This document shows positions 47,288-59,640 of a stretch of DNA of 64,000 bases, piece after piece (positions within the stretch are counted from its first letter, which is position 1; every line of letters starts with the position of its first letter). Below the pieces are notes generated by a model. The model was not told the origin of the DNA. It searched no databases and saw only the letters and a program-made list of their open reading frames with translations. The position numbers and the translations under genes were made by a program. The stretch spans positions 3,202,698 to 3,266,697 of the forward strand of contig NC_065564.1 in the NCBI RefSeq assembly GCF_022605725.1, given 5' to 3'. Source of the DNA: Anthonomus grandis grandis (Eukaryota; Arthropoda; Insecta; Coleoptera; Curculionidae).

Positions 47288-50200
47288 TCACTGGGTGGGA
47301 AGCCCGTTGGCCGGCTTGAACTCCGGATTTATAGCCGCTTGAAACTGCGCCACGCTGGTGGGAGGATTGAAGGTGGGATAGCACTGCGGAAAGTACAGTT
47401 CCGGCTTTACCACACTACTGGGCGTCAAACCGCGAGGCAACATCCCTGAAAACCGATAAAACCCAACTCATTTCAATCGCATAAAAGCGCATTTTCCAGA
47501 TTTACCATTTGTATGCAACTTTCCGTCGGAACTCGTTGAGTCCCTCCTAGTTTTCGCTGCATGTGGGTTCATATGGTTGTCAATGTGCTTCTTCACCTCT
47601 GGTTCGGTGGCGAACCTTCGCCGACAGTTAGGCATCGGACAACAGAACGGTCTGTCGCCCTGGTGCGTCCTCGTGTGCTGATCCAGAATCGCTTTTTGTC
47701 TAAAAAATTCACCCAATAAGCATCTTAATATTAGAGTCAAAATCTGGAAAGCACCTGAAGTCTTTCCCGCACTGCGTGCACTTATACGGCTTCTCACCGG
47801 TGTGGATGCGCAGATGTTGATTCAATATGGTGCGCTGTCTAAAGTTCCTACCGCAGTACACGCATCCGTAAGGCTTCTCGTTGGTGTGTATCCTCAAGTG
47901 TTGCGTCAAGTGACTCTGTTGTCTAAATCTGCGTAAGAAATGGCTGCAATGCAAGTTTTTTTGAAGGAAATTCAACGTTTCCTTACCTCTTCCCGCATTC
48001 TGGACAAGGATACGGCCTGCTCTCGATATGTATGCAGCCGTGTTGCAACAACGTGCTTTTCTGTTTGAACTCCTTCTGACAGATGGGGCAGCGAACGTAT
48101 AGCGGCATCCCCGCCGATCGACCGTGCTGGATGATGTCTGGCAATCCCTTACCACCTCCCTGGCCCTGCTTGAGATACTGCAGAGGATTGAAGTTCGGAC
48201 CCGGACCGAATACCGAATGGTTCATACCTGGAAAGCCGGAAATTGCTTCTTTACCGATTAGAAGTTCGGACAGACTCCCGGACTTACCTTTCGCGTCTTT
48301 AAAGTAAGCAGGATACTGTAAATTGCCGACAACCCCGTTAGGGGAGAAACAGTTGGTCCTCTCGTTATTCGGTCCGTTCTCGTTGTCTCCGTAAGTGGAG
48401 GTGACCTCCTCTTTACCCTCGTCGGGAGGAAAAGGTACGTCTTGGGGCCAGAGGGTCGGGTTGATCCCGTTCTTGAACACCAGGTGCGGGCTCACGTCTG
48501 GAATGAAATGTTTCGGTAAAATCGGGATCGATTTTGGGAGAGTCTGCCCAAAAAAAAATTATTTGTTACGGTGACTCGTGCCAGAACGTTTTATACAGTG
48601 AAGGTGCGCAAAAGCAAAATATGTTACTGGGGGCAGGAAAAATTAAACCATAACCTTGAAGCTACAAAACCAGCAAGGCAATATTGAAACGACATTTGCT
48701 GGTTTCGAAACTTCTAGTGAAAAGATCGTGATAAGTGTGGAAAACAAGCAGCAGACCACTCCAACCGCCTGCGTCCACATCATATACGTGAATTTATTTT
48801 GGTGTGCCTGAAAACCCGGGTCGGGGAGTTTTATTCTCCTTAAGGAATGAAAAACACTTCATTGTAAGGCAAAATATGGAAATTATGATTCAGGTTATCC
48901 AAGAATGCCAGATTTGTCACCAAGTCCATGGTTGGGGCTTCTGTTTCGGATTGTGAAGCCTCAAAGTAGGTCCATTGTCACGAATCTTCTGAACTCCTCA
49001 AGATAGGTGATGGACAATATGTCCAACCCAGACACCAAGTGCCTCCCACTGCACTTTGCCTTACAAGAAACTCTTCCAAGATTTCTCCCCGACCGTGGTG
49101 ATCTTCAGGCAACCGGTGCTTAAGATATGTGCTACCGCTAGGGCCGCCGCGAGAGTGGCCTGCGCCCGCCTCTTTTTTTAGGGCCTCGCCTTGGTGTGTG
49201 CGGACGTGCTGGTTGAGAATAGCCTTCTGCCGAAAGTGTTTCCCGCACTCCGGACATTCGTACGGCTTCTCACCCGAGTGTATGCGCAGATGCTGATTCA
49301 GGATCGCCCGTTGCCGGAAGGTGCGCTCGCAGTAGACGCACGCGTACGGTTTCTCGTTGGCGTGGATGCGCAGGTGCTGCGTAAGGTGCGACTGCTGCCG
49401 GAAACGTTTGCCGCACTCCGGACATCCGTACGGTCGGCTGTCGGTGTGGATGCGCTCGTGCTGGAAATGATTATGCCTTACACTGAAATGTTAGAACTAA
49501 AATGACTCAAAGTCCAACCTGTAACAGGGTGCTCTTCTGTTTAAAGTCCTTCCCGCAAGTAAGACACTTGAAGAGCCTCAGTTCGCCGCTTAAACCGTTG
49601 GTCGCCTTCTTCAAATTGGCCTGCTGTTGCTGTATGACGTCCGGTAGGGACGCGCCCCTCATCGCGTCTTGCATGTTGGAAGTATACTGGTCCAATTGAC
49701 CACCTCCATCGGGTCCCAAACTGCTCAGCATCATCCCTGGTTGCTTAAGATACTGAAGGGCTGAAAAATTCGCGCCCAACATGTGAGGTGGTACACCAGG
49801 GACCGAGGGAGGTGGAGCAGCAGGAGGAGGGGCGCGCGCGTACTGCTGATAAGCTTGCTGTTGCTGATGGGCGGCGGTGATGGCCGCCTGTTGCTGCTGC
49901 TGTTGCTGTTGCTGCTGGGCCGCCTGCTGTTGCTGTTGTACCACCAGGTCGGTGGCTGTGGGAAAACATTGCGACGAAGGTCTCGGTTCCAAGTCCATCG
50001 TCGGAGGCGCCTCTGGAGGTTGCTGGATCGGATCGGTGTCGTCGCGACCAGGTTCTGCTTGCGTGGCAGGATAAGGGGACGGGGCGGGGGACGGCAGGCT
50101 CTGCAAGTGTTTCAATAGTCAACGCACACCCGAAGAATTATACGCGCGTTAACTACAACTTACGCTGACTTGATCCCTCGAGGTCACAGCGTCAGCTTCG

Positions 50201-53200
50201 ACCCCCAAGGGCGGCACCGGAGTCGGTACCATCGCCTGATGGGGAGGACTGGCCGCCCCTTGGGGTGTCGGCTGTTGCTGCGGGGGAGGATAAACGTCCT
50301 GCGGTCCCCATTGCGTTTGCGCCCTGTCCATTCCATCCTTGTAGAGGACGTACGGTGCCGCTGTGTCTGCAAGAAAAATTCGAAAATTTTAATTTTGAAG
50401 AATAACCGATGCGCCACCACTGTCCGATGTAAATATACGTCTTAAATCTGCATCCGAGCAGTTGCTGAACCCCGATGGTGTGGTCGAATAAAATCCGTGG
50501 CCGAGAGTGTCGTGTTCAAGGCCACTCCGTCTGCATTTCTGCTGCTGCTGCTGCTGGTGCCAAGCGAGAGATGCAGGCGGATTTTAGATTTCTTTGTGCC
50601 CCGACAGGGTCCCCCTTCTACCCCACCCCGTCAACGCTTTATAGCCCGGTGCCTGATTATATTTAGGTTTTGGTGTAGATTCGGGGATTAAGATTAGAGA
50701 AAAGACGCTGAAATTTTAGAAACAAGGGCTTAAGCCTTAATGTCTTTCTTGTTTTGGGATTTAGGTACTATCAGATATTCCCTATAAATAATGGCTTAGA
50801 AGTTTTTTTTTTTTGGTAAGGGATTTTTGGCGCCCAACATGAAAATAACTATTCCTTGTCTTACATCCCTTATAAATTTCGTACAATTGCCTACAACTCC
50901 GTACAATTTATTCTATTTAGAATATAATTTACAGTCGGAGAGGAGCAGGTCCGCGATAAATTGGCCGCAATTTACATCTCGACTGGTTATAAATTTAATG
51001 CCCGCTGGAAAAAGACTCTAATGGCCGTAAACGTTGCTAATGCTATTTATGGATTAATCTTCTTGCAATCGGTACTATACCGAGTGCATTTCTGATTCTA
51101 GTAGAAATATTAACGGGTATTAACCTTCCGAAATTGCCTCATTCCTGCTTAAGAACTGTGACGCTCTCTTGGAAAACTTTCACAACAAGAGAAAAACTTA
51201 GATGACGACAGCACTTTCATAACTGCTATCTAATATTAATTAATTAATTAAGCGTGAAAATTAATTCGTCGGGAATGGGGGAGAGAACGCCCGCTCGCAG
51301 ACCAGATTTGACTCCACGAGAGTCACTGCCAATAAGAATCTTTATTAACTTATAAAAGTTCCCATTGTCGATTAATCATTAAACAAACATAACCGGACAT
51401 AAATTTCTTCGTATCCTGCATTAAATTGGCAAAAAGTGTAACAAACTGGCTGCCTAAGCAGTAATTAAATGGTGGTCTCTTACTTTTTGCTGAACTGCAA
51501 CATTTGAGAGACAAGCGATCAAACTCCAACGGCAAAAAAGAGATTAAACTCTATTAATTTATAGAAATCTCATATCTGGGACGCCGTCTAATGGGCAATA
51601 AAGCATATAAATATTGTTATTAATTATTAATATTTCCGGTGTTTTTTTTTTATTAGCAATAATTTATTTATTTTGTCATCTGGTGTAACTGTGTCGAACC
51701 ATAAAATTTAAAACAAGGAGAAAAACAAACACAAAGTCTTGTGTGAGAGACTTTAAGAGACGATGTTTTCTTGTTTTTCGTCTTATTTAAAATCATATTG
51801 AGGTCTCTATGAGCGAAATGGACGACGAATTCTTTTAATTTTAAAATGTTACGATGTGAGAAGGTTTTTTTGGGGCTTGATCCTGGATATCTTCAGTGGT
51901 TTTTGAGAAATTGAACTAGAAATCGAGACAAATTTTATAACAAATCGCTTACGAGCTGTGGAAATACTGTCGACCATAAAACGAGCGGTGAGTAATTCCC
52001 ATTTTCCACCCAACTAGCATGAAACCGCGAATTTTATTGCAAAAAAAATGGTGCAGCAACATTCTTGCACTCAACTACGTTAAGCAGCTTTTGTTTCAGA
52101 ATACGAAATAGAGCGGAAGAGGAACCCGAACGTACGGGTCGTAAGGGCACTAAATGGTGTCTTTCATGCATTATCGAGATCCATATCTTAACGTCGACAA
52201 GCGAGTAAACTAAACAATAAATTGCGATAATTGCAATAATTACTGTTGCAGCAGTAAAGCTTAGACCGGCCAACGAAGTCTCGCATATAGACCGCGATTT
52301 TTTCAAGATTTCAGGGCTATTTTGGCACTTTTACGGAGGCCAGAAGAGAACTCAGTCTTCGGGCCACCTCCAACTGTCGGACTTCCACGGTTGTCGCGCC
52401 ACGGCCAACAGAATCGAAACTTGAGTCAGAGGTTCCGCCGAAACGGGTTCAGTGTGTCTGGATGGTGCATTGTCTAGAGAGCGGGGCCGATTTTTTTTTT
52501 TTTTTTTACGACCGCTCGAGATGTGCACAAGGTCAAACGCTCTCGAGCGGTGCGGTAACATTTCAACAGAGTTCACCGAACATTCGAAATCCCGCGTGAA
52601 GGGTCTGTCTGCTGAAAAACGATGGACTGGTGAGTCCTCTCTCCTTAGGGATAAAACGTGGCCCTCAAGGAGGTGCCGAAGGAGGCTTCACTCGAGTTTC
52701 TCCACTTAATGAATTAATGTTAAATTAACCACAAGGAGAGCGGCAATGATCGTCAAGTGCATAGACTCCCGCAGGAATCACTGACCCGCACGACGCCGTC
52801 GTTCCCGATGCGTCACGACGCCGCCGTCGGGACGTCGCACTTATAAGGTTGCATCTCGACGTCGTCGTTCCATGTTTTTGTTGTCTTGGTGTTTTTGTAT
52901 GTACACGAGGGCGCAACCGCATCCAGATCCTGCCGCTGCCGGCCTTCGGGCCAATTTTATTTTCTCTCTTATTACTCGCCAAAGTTACTTTGGAGTTAAT
53001 GAACGCAGCAGCCGTACCAGAAGGCGGGCGCGAGGGGGGACGAAACGGCAGAGGCCATGAACCAGCAGCAGCTGATGCCATGGAATGCGGGGGAAAACTT
53101 TTCCTAGAAAGTAAACCGGTGTTTTTGGGGTAAATGGGGTAAACCGGGGTTGATAACCTAACCTATGAATGAGCAACAAGATTTTCAAGAAGGGCTTTGG

Positions 53201-56200
53201 AGTTGAGGACAGTCAGGCTGATGGAGAGGCTCTAGTGAGACCTTAGACAGTATTACGTTGGAAAAGTTTTGCCTCAATTGCTTTTACTCTAAGCTACATT
53301 TATAAACCATTTATTCTTTAATTTAACACAGTTTGTTTCATGTTGTTATCTTTAGTGGTTTTTGAGATATTTGCGTTTTAGTGTTGAAAGCAGCAAGTCT
53401 CTTATTCGACTGCCAACTGGACTTAGAGTCAGATAACTGTAATAGTTTTCCCTGGAATGATTTATCAGGTTGCTCTTTCCTTTGTCTAGTCCAATTTCTT
53501 TCATATTTTTCTTTCCAGTAGCTTGGGCTTTGTGAGTGAAAACAATGTAGAGGCAGTCGTTCATTGAACCGTCAACGACGTGAAGTTGGATAACTGGAAA
53601 CGTTTTATCTGGATTGTTTTTATAGGGAACTCTTTTTGGCATCGAACTCTATATAATTCATCATTTTATCCTCAGTAGTCTTTGAGATACTTAGGATTTA
53701 GTGAGAGGGGGTCACTTAACGTCGGTCCTTGGACTTAAAGTTGAATAACTAGTAAAGTTTTTTTTTGGATTTCTTCGCAACCTTGGGCCGTCATAGGGCA
53801 CTTTTTTGCTTCATCTAGCGCAATTAGTTTCATATTTTTCTCTTTAGCGGTTTTTGAGATATTTGGGTTTTAGTGGGAGGAAGTATGTTGGGATCAGTCT
53901 GTCAACTGGAATTTTCCCTGAATTGATTTATACTATGCAAAATTCACAGGATGCTCTTTCCCTTGTGTAGTGCAATTTGTTTCATTTTTCTTCTCAGTAA
54001 CTTGGACTTTTTTGAGTGAAAAACAAGGTAGAGGCAGTCGTTCATTGAACTGTCAACGACTTGAAGTCAGATAAGTAGAAAAGTTTTATCTGGATTTTTT
54101 GGTACCCCTGAAAATATTTATAGGCCACTTTTTCTGGCATCGAATCCTATATAATTCATCATTTTATCCTCAGTAGTCTTTAAGAAACTTATGATTTAGT
54201 GAGAGGGGGTCTATTAATGTCAGTCCTTGGACTTGAAGTTGGATAACTAGTAAAGTTTCGTCTGGATTCTTTTGCAACCTTAAGCAGTCACAGGGCGCTT
54301 CATCTAGCGCAATTAGTTTCATATTTTTCTCTTTAGTGGTTTTTGAGATATTTGGGTTTTAGTGGGAGGAAGTATCTTGAGAGGAGTCTCTCATTCGACT
54401 GCCAACTGGCCTTAGAGTCAAATAACTGGAAACGTTTTCCCTGAATTGATTTATACCATGCAAAATTCACAGGATGCTCTTTCCTTTATCTAGTGTAATT
54501 TGTTTCTTTTTTCCTTTCCAGTAGCATGGCTTTTTGTGATTGGGCAGTCGTTTGTTGAACTGTCAACGACTGGAAGTCGGATAACTGGAAAAGTTTTATC
54601 TGGATTGTTTTGTACCCCTGGCAATATTTATAGGGCTTTTTTTCTGGCATCGAATCCTATATAATTCATCATTTTATCCTCAGTAGTCTTTGAGATACTA
54701 AGGATTTAGTGAGAGGAGATCACTCGAGATCGGTCATTGGACTGTCCACTGGACTTGAACTCGGATAACTGCTAAGGTTTCCTCTGGATTTTTTTGCAAC
54801 CTTCAGCATTCAAAGGAAACTTTATGCTTCATCTAGCGCAATTCGTTTCATATTTTTCTTTTGAATGGCTTTTAAGAAACTTGAGCTTAAGTGAGAGGTA
54901 GTCAGATGAAACTAGTTTCACTAGACATGCCTATAGAAAATCTAGGATAACTGATCGAGTTTTTCACTTAAAAATATATTTAATATCTTAAAGTATTCCT
55001 CAGGATATCGTCTATCGAGAGCTGGAAACCAATTCGAAATCGGATAACGGGCTTCGGACTTATTAGAGAACATGTAAGATATTCCCAAGCTCGTATGTCA
55101 TACAATGCAGCTTTTATATACGAGACAGAATATTTATGGGGCGATGCGGGTGGCCCTTAATTTTGCAATATTTATTGATTGGTAGAAAGAGGGATGCGCG
55201 ATAACCAACTAAAAACGGCGCCGTTACAGCGAGGCGAGGAGGTGAGAAAAACTAGCGGCGGAATAATGCATTTTTCCAGGCTGGATCATTTACTCCCTTA
55301 GCATTGAGGAATCCGTTCGAAAATTCGGGGAAATTGACCTTAGATCTTTATGTAATTTGTCCAAACAGTAGGGTCTAGTTTATGCGAGGTTTCTGGAAGC
55401 AATCCAGGCTTATTTGATAGTTCACCATCATCCCATACGATGAATTAATTAAAATTATCTCGTGCTAAGCGACTAATTAAGTTAACTGACCAGCCTCTCT
55501 AAAATCTCGCATTTTTTATCACTCTTAAATGTCATGTGTCCGATATCTCGCTAAAAATAGACGTAAACAACAATTTTTTTTTAACAATTTATTTTCGAAT
55601 TAAGTCTCTTAGCAGCCGACCAGACGGGAAATCATTCGATTTTCCCGTGCTGCCGCTTTCCCGTCTGTTCCGTGCATTTTCTTCGATCCTTCGGGGTGGG
55701 CGGGAGGACGTCGCCGGGGTGGATAGGCGGGGATTCACTGACCCGCACTTTCCGGAAAACTTTACGCACTTTCGCGGTGCGTAAAACCGGAAACATCTGG
55801 ACGCAGGGAGACCTCACAGGGACATTTTTTTCCAGGAATTTTCCCGGGAAGGGAGAGTGATTTTCTGGATCGAATGCTTATAGAGAGACGCGTTTGGAAT
55901 CCGATAAATCGGGTCTGGGATCAGGTTAAAGTTTAACTTCTGGATTTCTACTTACTGGTGTTGGTGCCAAAAGGTTTTGCTTGGTTATAACAGACGTCGG
56001 CTGTGAACTCTTTGGGTGGCACCCCGTGGAAGATGCCTCATTTGGTTTAGAAATACTATAGCCTCTTGGGGTGCTTACAAATGTGGAACGTGCATTTTAG
56101 ACACACAAATCTTAAGAAATAGACTCTAAAAGATTGTAGAACCAGAAAAGATGTCTTGAGTTGGTTGGGGACTCCTTGGAACGGAGGTAGATTAGGAGAA

Positions 56201-56624
56201 CCTGAGTGGCTAGTGTCGGAAATATCTGAATAAAGGTCGCAAGAGATTAAAGGGAATTTTGAGAGATCAAGAAGACTCTGGAAGACCACCCTAAAAAGAT
56301 ATTTGTTCCTGTAATAAGAAATTCGTCAATTATAAGGAGGGAGAAGAAGAAGGCTGCCCTAGAAGGGTAAATGATCTGCAGATCCACAACATTAAAGAAA
56401 CTGTGGAAATATTCAGGGAATCTTTAATTTGAAGGCACGAGAGTTAAAGAATGTTGATTTCTATGTGAGAAACTAGATCGGAGAATCCAGGGGGTAATAA
56501 TTAGGTCGTTTTGATGCACTTATGTATTAAATTTACCTTGTGAGATGCAGTACATGATCTGCCTGGGCACTTTGAGTCCCGCGGCCAGACAAGCCGCGAA
56601 CGAGGCCGAGAAGTTGATCGCCAT
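47288..56624 (-). CDS. Gln-rich nine-finger C2H2 transcription factor
   Basis: Eight coding exons on the minus strand: 56537-56624, 50164-50366, 49519-50100, 49190-49460, 47987-48497, 47755-47928, 47506-47699 and 47288-47445. Together they are 2181 nt, 726 residues. The start is ATGGCGATC (MAINFSASFAA). A Pro/Gln-rich region with poly-Q lies near residues 150-180. Fingers 1-4 (FKCLTCGKDFKQKSTLL...HVRTH) are followed by a linker (DVSPHLVFKNG, LWPQDVPFP), then fingers 5-8, which repeat the same four-finger module, and a ninth CPMPNC-type finger. The tail ends KPANGLPTQ. Linkers are EKPY type, as in sequence-specific DNA binders. All junctions have GT-AG sites except the exon ending at 49190, where only a GC donor fits. 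I do not recognise the orthologue with certainty. It is independent of the plus-strand block array. Confidence 0.85.
50367..56536 (-). other. First intron (6.2 kb) of the minus-strand zinc-finger gene
   Basis: Bounded by CAA-G|GTAAAT and CTTGCAG|AC on the minus strand, phase 1. It contains a poly-T run near 52491-52507, GC-rich patches at about 52750-53100 and 55600-55860 that could be alternative promoters, and a tandem repeat at 53340-54910. Open frames inside it look compositional only. Confidence 0.7.
53340..54910. repeat. Intronic tandem repeat, ~165-bp basic unit, ~490-bp higher unit
   Basis: The motif GTNNTTTTTGAGATATTTGGGTTTTAGTG recurs at about 53352, 53838 and 54330. Related CCTCAGTAGTCTTTGAGATACT motifs lie between at about 53670, 54160 and 54680. 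GGATAACTGGAAACGTTTT-like segments alternate with them. Copies are quite diverged. Confidence 0.75.
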
Positions 56625-57150
56625 AATTCCCAAATTTTCCGACTCAACCCAAAATGAAAAAAATTAAAAAAATCACAAAAATCACAGAATCACTGGTCAC
56701 ATAATTTCGGTCGCCGATCACCGGATCACCGTGTCGTCTTATTATGATAGCGGGAGCGGTCGTTTAGTAGCGGCGATGTGGATGATGATTGTTTTATTGT
56801 TGGGCGCGTATAATATTGGATACAAAACGCGCCATCAGACGACGATGACGCGCGTGTTGCACGAGCAGCGAGTTGCATACAATTTCGAAAAACCCGAAGA
56901 AGTTCCCCCCTGAATCCGACGTCGGCGCTCCACGCCACAGTCGACGGTGGAGGAGGAGGACGGAGGGCGTCCGAGGGGATCCCGGTTTTTGACTGGCGAG
57001 TGGGGCGCAGGGAACGAGGAGGGGAAATGGACGCCACCGACGACGTCGACGACGTTCTTTTGGTAATTGCACCGTGCTAGCGATCATGGGTCGGTTTCGG
57101 CGATGGATTGATTCCTCCTGCTGCCGCATGGTAGTACGGGCCGAAACGAC
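56625..57150 (-). promoter_or_regulatory. Probable 5' UTR/promoter of the minus-strand zinc-finger gene
   Basis: GC-richer than its surroundings, directly upstream of the start codon. On the minus strand a CCAAT motif followed by an AT stretch (CCAATATTATAC) lies around 56807-56819, between short GCGCGT/ACGCGC inverted repeats. GACGACG runs are frequent. No transcript start can be fixed from sequence. Confidence 0.4.
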
Positions 57151-57515
57151 TTAACCCACGCCTTAACTAACTTAAGAAGGATCACCTCGAATTCTGCAAC
57201 GAACGCCACGACTTGCGACTTTTACACATTATTAACTGGTATAGTGATTTTTCTCGTAAAGTGAACAGAAACTGAGATTTCTTCGAAAAACGGATCGAGC
57301 ACTAATAACTGGCTGCTGAACGAACACTCGGCAGCTTGTTCGTTAGACATTGGATGCAACATCTCTTAAACTAAAGGTCTTACAAATAAATTGCCTAGAG
57401 CAAGACGTCATCCTCAAAAGCTTATTATCTACAAAAAAAAAAAAAAAAAAAAAAAAAGAAGGCGTTTATTTACAACAGGATTGTTACAAGAATTCTTAAA
57501 CATACTATATACATA

Positions 57516-57929
57516 CTAGAAAGACCGTGCAGCACCTACCTGCTTTATACATTCTATAATGAAGGACCATAAACTGTCAACAAAAATATCGCACCGTTCA
57601 TGTAAATTATTAAAATGCCTACAGTTTATTGTTGGTACTCGAAAATTTAATCCAACCAAAAGGGTAGGACAGGTAATCTTGTTATGAATAAGGTTATATA
57701 AGAAGTTTGTGGAAAGAATTTCTCTTCTGTTTGTTAAGGGTATAATATTAAATTTATATAAGTATAATTGACTATCCAAACCTCTTGCCGGAAAGGCATC
57801 TTCCTTAAGATACTTTATAAACATGGGCTTAATGCAGCCAATATCATCGCTCAGGTAGTTATAAATTGGGTACCAAATTAGAGATCCATAATCTAATTTA
57901 TAGTCTATTGACATTGCACCAGTTCTCAA
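57516..57929 (-). pseudogene. C-terminal end of a CR1/Jockey-like LINE ORF2
   Basis: A 137-codon open frame containing KLDYGSLIWYPIYN, LTNRREILSTNFLYNLI and LNFRVPTINCRH. This is the typical order at the C-terminus of CR1/Jockey-type reverse transcriptases (LEYAS-IW-P, RR---F-Y-LI-G-I-CP-LL, INF-VP-R). The upstream polymerase domain is missing, so it is a 5'-truncated copy. AATAAA lies on the minus strand near 57470. Confidence 0.8.
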
Positions 57930-57954
57930 CTTTATTAATATTTACCTGAAGATT

Positions 57955-58263
57955 TACCTCCGCATTATGTACGCCCAGCAAGAGAGTGGTTGGATAATCA
58001 TTGCCCAGAGCAGTGGATTGGTAGAGGTGGACCTAGAATGGCCACCTAGGTCACCAGATCTGACACCGCTTGATTTTTTGCCTTATGGGGTCATTTGAAA
58101 TCTGTTGTATTTAAAATTCAACCAGATTCAATTCAACAAAGAATTGTACAGAGGTATAAAGCTATTTCACCTGCCACTGTTGATAAAAAGTCGGAGAACA
58201 GTTTGAATACCGGCTGTACTTGTGCTTGGAGAAGAATGGAACCCATTTTGAACAATTCATAAA
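57955..58263 (+). pseudogene. Frameshifted mariner-like transposase C-terminus
   Basis: PPHYVRPAREWLDNHCPEQW continues, after a +1 frameshift near 58040, into WPPRSPDLTPLDF and then IQPDSIQQRIVQRYKAI and CAWRRMEPILNN. The PRSPDLTPLDF motif with the third catalytic Asp is characteristic of mariner/Tc1-type transposases that occur widely in insects. The frameshift means it is inactive. Confidence 0.8.
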
Positions 58264-58999
58264 GTAGTAAAATAAGGTTTCCAGTATTTCATTATCATAA
58301 TTTTAAAAGAAGTTGCATTATTTAAATGTACTTAAAATGCATTTCACTCATTTGTGAGGTTAAGTCGAGATTTAAAAAAAAAAGCAGTTTATGTATGTTT
58401 CAAATTTCTTTACCCTTCCACTGGGGGTCAGGGGGTTGAAAGTAACACGACAATGCCTCAAAAATGGTCTCCCTTGATATGTAAATTGACGTGTTTCGCC
58501 TAACTTTGATTCTATCATTGGTAGAGGCAATATTAAATGCTGCTCCTCTTCAAATTGTCACCTGGTATAGTGATTTTTCTCGTAAAGTGAACAGAAACTG
58601 AGATTTCTTCAAAAAACTGAATGAGCACTAAACGAACACTCGGCAGCCTATTCGTTAGACATTTGGTGCAATACCTCGTAAACTAAAGGTCTTATAAGAA
58701 AATAGCCTAGAGTAAGACTTTATCTTCAGGAGCTGATCTACAACTTTGCATATAGTGATTTTTTTCGTAAAGTGAATAAAAGTTGAGATTTTTCAACAAA
58801 CTTACACACGTACTCACGTACTCTTGCAAGTAATGCGCCAACTTATATGCAAAATCATTCACCAAAATGGCTAAAAAAGCCCTTCCTTATCCCTGAGGAC
58901 TTCCAGTTGCAGACCGCACTAAAAAAACCCAGTACCAAACAAACGAGACAAAGACTGGGGCAACATGGGGCGGTGCATGACTCAGGTACTGGTACGAAG

Positions 59000-59640
59000 G
59001 TTTATCCGCGCGATCTGCTCATTATACGGGTACCGTCAGGTAGATGGATCGGAGTCGGGGTTGCCTTTGCCCATCGAGAAACCTGTTGCACCCTAATTAC
59101 CGAAAACTTTCTCCTCCGAACCATAACTCCTGGAGAGAATCCTGATGTCTCCTGTTCGGGAACAAAGTGCAAGGTGCACCGCCACCGCGATCGGTCGACG
59201 GCGTCGCGACTCCCTCCTTTCTGGCGGCGTCTCTCCCTCGTTCCCGCCACGTCTCTCTCTCTCTCTCTCTGTCTCTCTTTCGCAGCAGGAGTAGCAGCAG
59301 CAGCAGCAACGGATATCGATCCGAGTGCAGCAACCCTGCGTTGCGCGAGATGCACGTGCATCGCATATGGGGATGAAGAGGGAACGGGAGGGAGGAAGTC
59401 GCGGGCTCAGGGAAATGTACGGCAACGTTGCCATCTCCCCTGGGGGGGACCCAGAAGAAAGGTTTACGAGGCCGCACGGTTCTCGTTTTGTCCAACGAAA
59501 GTTTTTGAACTTGACTACTTAACAGGTTTCTGGAATAGGACGTTTTTGAAAAACCTGCACGCCAACCATTTCAAGTTCAAAAAAAGAGAGAGACGTGAGA
59601 AGAGAGTGACTGACTGGTCCCCACACGGGGGATGAACACA
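59000..59640. other. GC- and CpG-rich patch, possible promoter or 5' exon
   Basis: It stands out from the AT-rich flanks and contains a CT-dinucleotide run (about 59251-59278), an AGC run (about 59284-59310) and many CpG. A long open frame runs across it on the plus strand (58847-59635), but open frames also exist on the minus strand, as expected from composition. No domain is recognisable. It may be a regulatory region or an untranslated first exon of a gene outside the window. Confidence 0.35.

Larger units (their letters stand above)
57233..58800. repeat. ~190-bp tandem repeat split by a 1.1-kb insertion
   Basis: The unit starting GGTATAGTGATTTTTCTCGT occurs at about 57238-57430 and 58563-58745, with a third, partial copy at 58752-58800. 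The last two are head to tail (~190 bp). The first is separated from them by an insertion at about 57431-58555 that begins with a run of about 28 A and carries LINE and transposase relics. Confidence 0.75.

Noticed and set aside
49783..50118. Leu/Cys-rich plus-strand frames over the poly-Q region
   Set aside because: They are antisense translations of CAG-type repeats in the zinc-finger gene.
58847..59635. 262-codon plus-strand frame
   Set aside because: Composition-driven (CT and AGC runs, CpG-rich), with overlapping open frames on the other strand and no domain. Kept only as a GC-rich patch.
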